Source: Candidatus Heimdallarchaeota archaeon LC_3 (lineage in GTDB: Archaea > Asgardarchaeota > Heimdallarchaeia > Hodarchaeales > LC-3). From it: DNA of 10,504 bases. Shown one piece after another: positions 1 to 6,785 of the stretch (within the stretch, counting starts at the first letter, position 1; each line of letters starts with the position of its first letter). The stretch lies in the NCBI GenBank assembly GCA_001940645.1, contig MDVS01000137.1, positions 1 to 10,504 on the forward strand. The letters run 5' to 3'. The position numbers and the translations under genes are program-made. The notes under the pieces were generated by a model. It was not told the origin of the DNA and ran no database searches. It saw nothing but the letters and a program-made list of their open reading frames with translations.

Positions 1-560
1 ATTTGTTGGACTAGTATAATCGATTTTCGTAAACTTCTAACTGCTCTTAAGACTGTAGGTGAACCATCAGAGACGATCATATCTACACCACCCATTTTGC
101 TAATTGTTTGTTCCAGGCAATCACGAATAACTCTCATATCACGTGTAGATTGAATATCTACTTGAATGGGTCCACCGTACTCATTTACTGCAAAAATCAA
201 GTAGTACTACTGGCCTAATAATTTGTGAAAGCCTTCATCATAGTAGATAATACGTAGATCACCCTTTATTGTATGCTTTTTATCAAGCAAAGCTTCATCT
301 AGAGCTTTAATAAATTCAAAATTTTCTTCGAGTATAAATTCAATCTCTGCAATTGCAGTTTGTAAACTCGATTTAGGAATACGAAAATCCTTTGCTAGCT
401 TAGAAATTGATGTATTGTTCTTAATCACGGCTTTACCTAATTCAAAAATAACTTTACTCATCCGCTCATAAACGTAAGGGATTTTAGCTGGATTAAAAGC
501 TTTTTTACAATGATAACAATAGTAACGACGGATTTCACCTCCTCGTGTCCAATAAAAGAT
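1..560 (-). pseudogene. decayed DDE transposase with half a zinc ribbon (runs off the left edge)
   Basis: Read on the minus strand, one frame is open from about 560 down to base 1 except for a single TAG at 207-209. The reading begins with FYWTRGGEIRRYYCYHCKKA, which is the second half of a zinc ribbon (CYHC knuckle). A helix-turn-helix-like part follows (SISKLAKDFRIPKSSLQ), then the start of an RNase-H-like DDE core: IIYYDEGFHKLLG with a candidate first Asp, then after the TAG YYLIFAVNEYGG, and later MIVSDGSPT with a candidate second Asp. The third catalytic residue would lie beyond the window. The first zinc knuckle cannot be found: an in-frame TGA at 561-563 ends the frame and the sequence beyond shows no Cys pair. 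The longest piece with its own ATG is 207-461. A 5'-truncated, stop-containing copy is the simplest reading. The exact IS family is not assigned. Confidence 0.8.
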
Positions 561-572
561 TCATTCTTTTAT
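552..572. repeat. short hairpin at the decayed transposase edge
   Basis: An 8-base stem (552-559 pairs with 565-572) closes a 5-base loop exactly where homology to the transposase zinc ribbon stops. It may mark the breakpoint of the element or be chance in AT-rich DNA. Confidence 0.3.
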
Positions 573-718
573 ACTGAATTAGTTTTTGAAAATCTTGTTT
601 AAGATGAATCAATTGATAAAATAATGTTGATTTGGAGAGAAATATTGATATAACTTAATATTTTCAGAAATAGAAAATTACAAGTAGAAAAAATGTTATC
701 AATTTATTTTTGTATTTG

Positions 719-740
719 TTTATAAATAAATTTTATTATA
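719..740 (+). promoter_or_regulatory. archaeal-type TATA-like region before the glycan module
   Basis: Two TATA-like boxes, TTTATAAATA at about 719-728 and TTTTATTATA at 731-740, lie 26-47 bases upstream of the ATG at 766. With the usual archaeal spacing of about 26 bases from box centre to start site, transcription would begin near 750 or 762, giving a very short leader. There is no Shine-Dalgarno sequence before the ATG. The rest of 561-765 is AT-rich and shows no gene. Confidence 0.45.
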
Positions 741-765
741 CCATTTTCTTGGATTGAATTGAAAT

Positions 766-2529
766 ATGAATGAAAAGAAAACAACAACTCTATTATCTAA
801 TTTTATTAAAAATAAAGATACCGGTGTTTATATTAATCCTTTAGAGGATGGAGAAATATTCGATTACTCAGATGGAGAAAAAATAGAGCTCTATTTACTT
901 GAGTCAATAAAAAACTCAGCTAGCGTAGAAGAGGGTTCAAGAGAATTAATGAGCTATATTAAAGATTGGCCTAGTTTTTATCATCTTGGAAATGGTCGTT
1001 CAAACATTTTAAAGGCTTTAGATCTGCCTAAAGATTCGAAAATACTAGAACTTGGCTCTGGATGTGGAGCAGTAACAAGATACTTAGGTGAGAATTTTAA
1101 ATCAGTTGACTGTATTGAAGGAAGTTATGAAAGAGCAAATATTGCTAAAGAAAGATGTCGGGATCTTGATAATGTTAATATTTATTGTAGCGATGTACAA
1201 ACTGTTGAGTTAAAACCTGAATATGATTATGTGACTATTATTGGAGTTTTAGAATATGCTTCAGTGTTTTTTTCTGATAAATCTGACTCAGCATCTTTTT
1301 TCCTTCTAATTGCTAAATCTGGATTAAAACCAAACGGAAAGCTTATTATAGCAATAGAAAATAAAATTGGATTGAAATATTGGTCGGGTTGCCCTGAGGA
1401 CCATACAGGTATGTTTTATGAGGGAATAGTTGATTATCCGAGACATAAAACTCCAAAAACATTTTCTCAAAATGAAATAAAAGGTATATTAAAAGAAATA
1501 GACTTTAAAGAATATAATTTTTACTATTGTTTTCCGGATTATAAATTTGCATCAACAATTATTAGTGAAAAAGGGGATGAGGACTATTATCATCTGCATA
1601 ATTGGATTTCAACACCGTTTATAGTCTATAATAAAGAAAGAGAGTATAATTTTAATGAGAGTTTAGCATTACGAACCTTATCAAAGGACAAGATTTTACG
1701 GCAATTTTCGAATTCATTTTTGATTATTGCTAGTACTGAATCTTTTAAAAATCCTCCTGCTGAATGGATTCTTAAACATTATTCTTTAAATCGTCAACAT
1801 GATTTACAGTGTATTACGAAACTTGTAGAAGGAACAGAGAATATTGTGTCAAAACAGAGAATTTTTGATAAAAAAAATGAAGCGCGAAGCATTAAGTTAT
1901 TATTTGATGAAGGTGAATTCACTCTTAAGCACCAGATTTCTGATTCAAAATGGATTAAAGGCGACAGTTTAATTTATGAGTTATATGAAGCACTTTACTC
2001 ATCAGATTTCCATCAAAATGCAAAAAATGTGTTAAAAAAATGGTATGATGCGTTATCTAAAGAATTTGATACTGGAGATAAAGATTCACAAGGCTATCCT
2101 TTATTTAAGGGTTCATCAATTGATTTGATAATAAGAAATTATATTAAGAAATCAACTGAAGAACTTGTACCAATTGATATAGAGTGGATAGTTGATGGAA
2201 ACATTCCTGCTGATTTTATTGTATATAGATGTATAAGAATTGATATCTTACAGTTTATGAATGGAAATATTCCCAAACCAAAATTCTATTCTGATATGAA
2301 TAAAACTAAAATAGAATATGTTCAAACTATATTTCCTTTTTATGATCAAAAGAGGAATGCAAATAATACAAAAATTGAGGATCAATTTCAAAGGCAAGTA
2401 AATGTATCATATACCGCTAATCTCTTAAAAACGAAAAGCTTATACAAAAAGCTGATAAAAAATAAATTAACTAGCTCATTAGGAAAAAAAATGCCTTCAT
2501 TTGTAAAAAAAACGGTGAGAAAACTTTAA
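766..2529 (+). CDS. SAM-dependent methyltransferase fused to a kinase-like domain
   Basis: This 587-residue protein has a class I methyltransferase domain at about residues 60-265. Motif I is ILELGSGCGA (93-102); E118 in VDCIEGS is the likely SAM-ribose acidic residue; YCSDVQ (140-145), IIGVLEYA (158-165) and LKPNGKLIIAIEN (187-199) follow in the expected order. The C-terminal half is not methyltransferase. Residues about 331-500 contain IVSKQRI with a candidate ATP lysine (K363), EAR at 372-374, then D453-x4-N458 and D471 in IDIEW. That spacing matches the catalytic loop and metal-binding Asp of aminoglycoside-phosphotransferase-like kinases, although the His before the catalytic Asp is missing. 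The last 45 residues are Lys/Arg-rich and could bind membranes. The methyltransferase call is firm and the kinase-like domain is inferred. It is the first gene of a probable two-gene operon with the transferase 39 bases downstream, so the substrate is probably a surface glycan or its lipid-linked precursor. Confidence 0.85.
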   Translation: MNEKKTTTLLSNFIKNKDTGVYINPLEDGEIFDYSDGEKIELYLLESIKNSASVEEGSRELMSYIKDWPSFYHLGNGRSNILKALDLPKDSKILELGSGCGAVTRYLGENFKSVDCIEGSYERANIAKERCRDLDNVNIYCSDVQTVELKPEYDYVTIIGVLEYASVFFSDKSDSASFFLLIAKSGLKPNGKLIIAIENKIGLKYWSGCPEDHTGMFYEGIVDYPRHKTPKTFSQNEIKGILKEIDFKEYNFYYCFPDYKFASTIISEKGDEDYYHLHNWISTPFIVYNKEREYNFNESLALRTLSKDKILRQFSNSFLIIASTESFKNPPAEWILKHYSLNRQHDLQCITKLVEGTENIVSKQRIFDKKNEARSIKLLFDEGEFTLKHQISDSKWIKGDSLIYELYEALYSSDFHQNAKNVLKKWYDALSKEFDTGDKDSQGYPLFKGSSIDLIIRNYIKKSTEELVPIDIEWIVDGNIPADFIVYRCIRIDILQFMNGNIPKPKFYSDMNKTKIEYVQTIFPFYDQKRNANNTKIEDQFQRQVNVSYTANLLKTKSLYKKLIKNKLTSSLGKKMPSFVKKTVRKL

Positions 2530-2568
2530 TATACAATCCCTGTATTTAATCAATGGATTTTTTCATAT

Positions 2569-4458
2569 ATGCAACAAAAAATTCTAATAATTATCGAAAA
2601 TCCGATTCAATATCAAATTATACAAAATTCACGATATAAAATATCAATGAATGACGATTTCAGTAAAAATATTATTCTTGCAAATGAACCCGAAGCACAA
2701 CAGTCTATGATTCAGTTTAATATACCTTTTAAAACGATTTATGATTATTTCTCCAATGATGAATTGGAAAAAGTTAATGAAAAACTTGATTTTATCTCAA
2801 AAAATTTCTATCAGTTAAATAATAACATCAAAAAAGCATTTACTTTAAAACAGATTAATTATGGATTTGTCTTTTCTTGGAATATAGATTTCTTTCTTCA
2901 TAATGTTACTAGAAGAATATTAACGATCTATAAATGTATTTTATATGAAAAACCAAAAAAAATTATTTGTTTTAGACCTTCAAAACAATTTGAGGATATC
3001 TTAGAAGAAAAAAATGATTCTATCACGAGTAGAATAGTAGAAAAACTTTCTGAAGTTTTTAATATTCCAGTTAGATATTATAATGAACCAGAATCAATTG
3101 AAATTGAAGATATACAAACAAAATTAAAAAATTTATTTTCTAACATCTATTATACTCGATTATTGCCAAAAATACAAAGAAAACATTCATCAAGTGTGTT
3201 TTTCCATGCAATAAATGTAAATAAATTAGGAAACGTATATGAATATTTGATAAATAATAATATCAACGTTGTAGTCTATCCAAGCCCAAATATAGGTACT
3301 CTAAGAAGATTCTTACCATATTCAAACAGGATATCGAGTGTCGATTCGAAAGAATTATATGGAAAAACATCTCTCCAAGAAGAAACAAATTTGCGTAAAA
3401 TAATGAATAAGAGAAAACAGTTGTTAACATCAGATAATGAATTTAAAAACTTGCTAAATTCAATTATTGACCATTTGGTTGATATTCCTAATTTTAATCT
3501 TTGGGATATTGTTCTTTACAAATTTGATTTTTTATTTACAAATAGAATACCAAAATTTTTCTTAACCTACAAAAATTATTATCATTTTTATAAAAAAAAA
3601 GGAATAACAGGTATTATTGTTAATAATCAAGAGCAAGCAATTAATAAACTTGCAATCTTAACAGCAAAGCAGTTGAAGATTAGAAGTTTACATCATTTTC
3701 ATGGTTATTACGATGATTATTCACTAAATATTATGAAAAGTATTGTGGATATCGAGTGCGTTTGGGGAAAAAAGACAAAAGATGATATGGTAAGGCTCAA
3801 ATATCAGGAAAAAAAAATCTATGTGATTGGGAATCCTCAATTTGATTCATTTTTCGAGGAAAATACTGTAGAGTCAATAGTAAAACAAAGGAACCAAAAG
3901 AAAAATAACACAGATATCAATATAATATATGCAACTGCTTGGTATAAAAACAGTACATTAAAAATCTTTCGTCATCCTGAGTTTTATGGCTTTTATAAGA
4001 CGTTAGAGTCAATAGCTAGGTTTATCTCTGAGCAACAACAATTATCGGTTACATTTACACTTAAATTGCATCCAACAGATCAAATTCGAATTGAATATTA
4101 CAAAAATTTACTTTCAAGATTAAAAATTCAAAATTACAGCATAACAAAAACTTCTGACAATTTTGCTTTAGTTAAAAAAGGTGATATCTTAATAACTATT
4201 GGATTTTCAAGCATAATTCTTGAAAGTTTAATTGTCAATACTCCAGCAATAGTTTCGGTTTATAATAATCCATATTTGATAGAATTTCCAAATTCTATAA
4301 GTATTTTCTCTGCCAATCCTTCAAATTTACCGGAAAAGTTATATAAAATACTCAACAAAAAAGGACTTCAAAATATAAAAAAATTGGATTATACAATTAA
4401 AATTGACAAATATTCTTCACTTAGGTTATTTAAGGCCATTAAACTGCTAATTGAATAA
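2569..4458 (+). CDS. GT-B-type glycosyl/glycerophosphotransferase-like protein
   Basis: This 629-residue protein has no signal peptide and no clear membrane segment, so it is probably cytosolic or peripheral. The C-terminal half carries the landmarks of GT-B-fold polymer transferases such as CDP-glycerol glycerophosphotransferases and capsule transferases. They are HHFHGYYDDY (375-384, in the place of the family HG motif), CVWGKKTKDDM (397-407), YVIGNPQFDSF (418-428), TLKLHPTD (497-504), and DILITIGFSSIILES (539-553), the donor-binding Ser-rich loop with a Glu, followed by PAIV. The N-terminal half (1-340) is less conserved and probably forms the acceptor domain. It starts 39 bases after the methyltransferase stop with no promoter I can see between them, so co-transcription is likely. 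Donor and acceptor cannot be told from sequence. The transferase superfamily call is fairly firm; the CDP-glycerol resemblance is only by motif. Confidence 0.72.
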   Translation: MQQKILIIIENPIQYQIIQNSRYKISMNDDFSKNIILANEPEAQQSMIQFNIPFKTIYDYFSNDELEKVNEKLDFISKNFYQLNNNIKKAFTLKQINYGFVFSWNIDFFLHNVTRRILTIYKCILYEKPKKIICFRPSKQFEDILEEKNDSITSRIVEKLSEVFNIPVRYYNEPESIEIEDIQTKLKNLFSNIYYTRLLPKIQRKHSSSVFFHAINVNKLGNVYEYLINNNINVVVYPSPNIGTLRRFLPYSNRISSVDSKELYGKTSLQEETNLRKIMNKRKQLLTSDNEFKNLLNSIIDHLVDIPNFNLWDIVLYKFDFLFTNRIPKFFLTYKNYYHFYKKKGITGIIVNNQEQAINKLAILTAKQLKIRSLHHFHGYYDDYSLNIMKSIVDIECVWGKKTKDDMVRLKYQEKKIYVIGNPQFDSFFEENTVESIVKQRNQKKNNTDINIIYATAWYKNSTLKIFRHPEFYGFYKTLESIARFISEQQQLSVTFTLKLHPTDQIRIEYYKNLLSRLKIQNYSITKTSDNFALVKKGDILITIGFSSIILESLIVNTPAIVSVYNNPYLIEFPNSISIFSANPSNLPEKLYKILNKKGLQNIKKLDYTIKIDKYSSLRLFKAIKLLIE

Positions 4459-4477
4459 AATTTCTCAAATAGTTTAA

Positions 4478-4486
4478 TTATTTTTT
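4478..4486 (+). terminator. T-tract after the glycan operon
   Basis: A run of T (TTATTTTTT) lies 20-28 bases past the transferase stop. Archaeal intrinsic termination often uses T-tracts without a hairpin, so this is a plausible end for the two-gene transcript. The rest of 4459-4690 has only short broken reading frames and no convincing gene. Confidence 0.3.
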
Positions 4487-4690
4487 ACGAATCTATCAAT
4501 TATTATTCAAATAATAGCTAAAGAGCATAAAAAAGGATATTTTGGAAATGACTCTGTTTATCAATACCTAAAAGAAATTTGAGATAGATTTTATGAATAT
4601 TTGAAAAAACTCTAGGTGACTTTATTATGGATGGAATAGATATGAAATTAAAATTTGTCAACCAATTTACTCTTTTCGAGCATGGTACAC

Positions 4691-5698
4691 ATGAGAAATA
4701 AATCAAAAATAAGCCTAATAACAGTAATTTTGATATTACTGCTTACAATCATTGGAACTAATCAAAAAAAATTCGTCCAAGCAACTGAAACATCTAACCT
4801 TACAATAAATACTTGGGGTTATCAACTTCAACAAGTAAAGGAGTCAGAAATATCTAATTCACCATTTGATTTGCTTGTCATTGACTATTCCAGTGATGGA
4901 TCAAATGAATCTGCTTGGTCGGGAGAAGAGCTAACAACTATGAAGAACACAGATAAAATCTTAATATCCTATATAAGTATTGGAGAAGCAGAGGACTATC
5001 GGTATTATTGGAATTCTGATTGGGAAATTAATAATCCTGAACGGTTGGATGAAGAAAATGCAAATTGGGAAGGGAATTTTAAGGTGAAATACTGGATGGA
5101 ATCATGGCAAAACATAATTTTAAGCTATTTAGACATCATTATTACACAAGGATTCGATGGGATTTATCTGGATATTATTGATGCATATTATTATTATAAG
5201 AATAAAGGGATGAGTGAGGCTGAAAATGAAATGATTGACTGGGTAGTGAAAATTGTGGACTACACTAAAACATTAAATTCAGAATTTCTGATTTTTCCTC
5301 AAAATGGAGAAGAATTGCTCAAAAACACAACATACTGATCAATAATTGATGGAATTGGCATAGAAGATCTCTATTATTTAGATGAAAATGAAAAAAATAC
5401 TGAATTGGATATAGTTGAAAGGGAAAATTATTTAGAATTGGCTGTTAATGATGAAAAGATTGTGTTAACAGTAGATTATGTGAAAGATAACACAAAACAA
5501 ACCGAAGTATACGAGAGATCAACAGACAATGGATTTATACCTTATTTTACTAGTAGAGACTTAGATACATTGACAATACCCTTTTTTATTACTGAAACCA
5601 ATCAGGTTACGGTTGATCTATTAGGAATAGAAAATATTATAGGAACAATTGGGATAATAGCATCTTTTCGTTATTATAAGAACAAAGTAAAAAATTAG
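4691..5698 (+). pseudogene. secreted GH114/TM1410-like glycoside hydrolase split by one in-frame TGA
   Basis: The start is placed at ATG 4691 (another in-frame ATG is at 4682 and a TTG at 4655) because it opens a signal peptide: MRNKSK, a hydrophobic run of about 16 residues, then a polar region. The mature part has hallmarks of the TM1410/GH114 family (endo-alpha-1,4-polygalactosaminidase group, TIM barrel): LLVIDYSSDG (61-70), SYISIGEAEDYRYYW (93-107), GFDGIYLDIIDAYYYY (154-169) with candidate catalytic acids, and FPQNGEELL (202-210). A TGA at 5336-5338 then stops the frame after residue 215. The same frame reads straight on with SIIDGIGIEDLYYLDE, a family-typical late barrel strand, and GFIPYFTSRD, and ends at 5698. 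Only one codon separates the two halves, so this is a recent nonsense mutation, a read error or, less likely, recoding. The C-terminus ends in a short hydrophobic stretch and a basic tail that could be a weak membrane anchor. Confidence 0.8.
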
Positions 5699-5743
5699 TC
5701 AAAACAACAGGATATGAATTAATAAATAGAATAATTATTCACC

Positions 5744-6304
5744 TTGTATCTCTTATTACATCTTGCAGGAGCATTGGTAATAGGAACAGGTCTAGATTAC
5801 ATCATAGAAAATATAATTGAATGGAAAAAAACTTATCCTTATTTACTCATAGGAGCAATGTTACCAGATATAGTAGATAAAACAATAGGAGCTTTTATCT
5901 TTTCAACAGGAAGATGGATAGGACATAGTTTAATTTTTATTTCTGTCATAAGCATACTAGGGTATTTTTCATTAAGAAATAGGATATCGGAAGGATCAAG
6001 ATCAATAAAAATGTTCTTCCTAGGAAATATTATGCATTTACTCTTAGATTTACCAGGGGTATCATTGACGTGGTTGGTGATATTTTGGCCTTTTATAAAC
6101 TGGAAAATACCTATAGGAAGAACAGAAGCGTTCTTAGAAAATGGATTCAGCCCATTTGTAATCGGAACAGAAATAATAGGTCTGATAATGATTTTAATAA
6201 TAAGTAACAAGATGAATTTTAAGAGAAAAGAATATTCCATATTATTTTTAGGATTAATCGGATATATAAGCATATTTTTAGTATTACATAGCTTATTATT
6301 ATAA
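5744..6304 (+). CDS. YdjM/DUF457-like membrane-bound putative metal-dependent hydrolase
   Basis: This 186-residue protein is mostly hydrophobic, with about four or five membrane segments. The polar motifs fit the LexA-binding inner-membrane (YdjM, DUF457) putative hydrolase family: LLHLAGALVIG near the start with an early His, AMLPDIVDK, GRWIGHSL and GNIMHLLLDLPG. The conserved His and Asp residues of these motifs are the presumed metal ligands. The start is TTG at 5744: a TAA lies in frame at 5732-5734 and there is no ATG before the essential His motif. It begins 45 bases after the end of the hydrolase frame on the same strand and may be co-transcribed with it. The biochemical role of this family is not settled; links to membrane lipid metabolism are only proposed for relatives. 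Confidence 0.75.
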   Translation: MYLLLHLAGALVIGTGLDYIIENIIEWKKTYPYLLIGAMLPDIVDKTIGAFIFSTGRWIGHSLIFISVISILGYFSLRNRISEGSRSIKMFFLGNIMHLLLDLPGVSLTWLVIFWPFINWKIPIGRTEAFLENGFSPFVIGTEIIGLIMILIISNKMNFKRKEYSILFLGLIGYISIFLVLHSLLL

Positions 6305-6326
6305 TTTCAAAAAATGAGTTAAGAAA

Positions 6327-6396
6327 TTAGTTTAGAGGATATGGAATAAGATATACTAGTGATTATATCTTAGATGAAGCCATATCACTAACTTAG
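6327..6396. repeat. nested imperfect hairpin
   Basis: The inner stem is 9 bases (6347-6355 TAAGATATA with 6364-6372 TATATCTTA) around an 8-base loop. The outer stem is 7 bases (6338-6344 GATATGG with 6380-6386 CCATATC). Beyond it the arms stay partly complementary (TTAGTTTA near 6327-6334 against TAACTTAG near 6389-6396). It lies between the membrane hydrolase stop and the next small ORF. It could be an RNA structure at the end of the upstream transcript or the scar of a small inverted-repeat element. Confidence 0.45.
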
Positions 6397-6411
6397 AGAC
6401 AAACAAAAAGA

Positions 6412-6651
6412 ATGGATTTGGTAACACAAGTATTTTTAATGTTCTTAGGAAAAGAAGCAATTGTAAATGTATTAATGATCTTAGAGAAGCATATTGAGCG
6501 AATATGGGAGAAATTCTTAAGATACTCCACAATCCAAAACCCGCTAAGCTTTATTGATTGTTCGACACTTACACTACTTGAAGAAAAAAAAATCGATCAT
6601 CCACAAAGCTTTGATGAAGAATTTGATGTTTTAGTCTCAAAAGTGAGTTAA
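6412..6651 (+). CDS. small hypothetical ORF, possibly a gene remnant
   Basis: This frame encodes 79 residues starting with ATG. The first half looks helical and amphipathic (LEKHIERIWEKFLRY), and the second half is acidic (FDEEFDVLVSKVS). I recognise no family. The same frame continues past the TAA at 6649-6651, apart from a TAG at 6664-6666, as a further Lys-rich stretch to a TAA near 6765, so it may be the eroded tail of a longer gene. No ribosome-binding site or clear promoter is visible. It is convergent with the large permease gene. It may not be expressed. Confidence 0.3.
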   Translation: MDLVTQVFLMFLGKEAIVNVLMILEKHIERIWEKFLRYSTIQNPLSFIDCSTLTLLEEKKIDHPQSFDEEFDVLVSKVS

Positions 6652-6785
6652 ATTAATTATTAGACAAAAAATATAGATGATTTTACCTCAAAAATAAGTA
6701 AAACAATTACTCCAAAAGAAATATTCAAAAATGGAAAGTCAAATCAGAGAAACACAAATTAAAAGTCTAATTTAAATCCTAAATC

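Noticed and set aside
608..704. Distant inverted repeat (AATTGATAA at 611-619 and TTATCAATT at 696-704) and a 10-base palindrome at 608-617.
   Set aside because: Such short A/T-only repeats are expected by chance in this composition.
4518..4706. A 62-residue minus-strand ORF before the hydrolase.
   Set aside because: There is no family signal and it overlaps the start of the signal-peptide gene on the other strand; any coding signal here is on the plus strand.
5336..5338. TGA read as tryptophan by an altered genetic code.
   Set aside because: The intact genes use TGG for Trp and contain no in-frame TGA, and the right-hand transposase frame ends at a TGA, so the standard code fits.
5405..5698. 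A separate 97-residue gene after the hydrolase.
   Set aside because: It is in the same frame as the hydrolase with only a TGA between, and its sequence continues the GH114-type barrel, so it is the second half of one broken gene.
5839..6273. A 144-residue minus-strand ORF opposite the membrane hydrolase gene.
   Set aside because: It is the antisense shadow of a plus-strand gene whose family motifs are clear.
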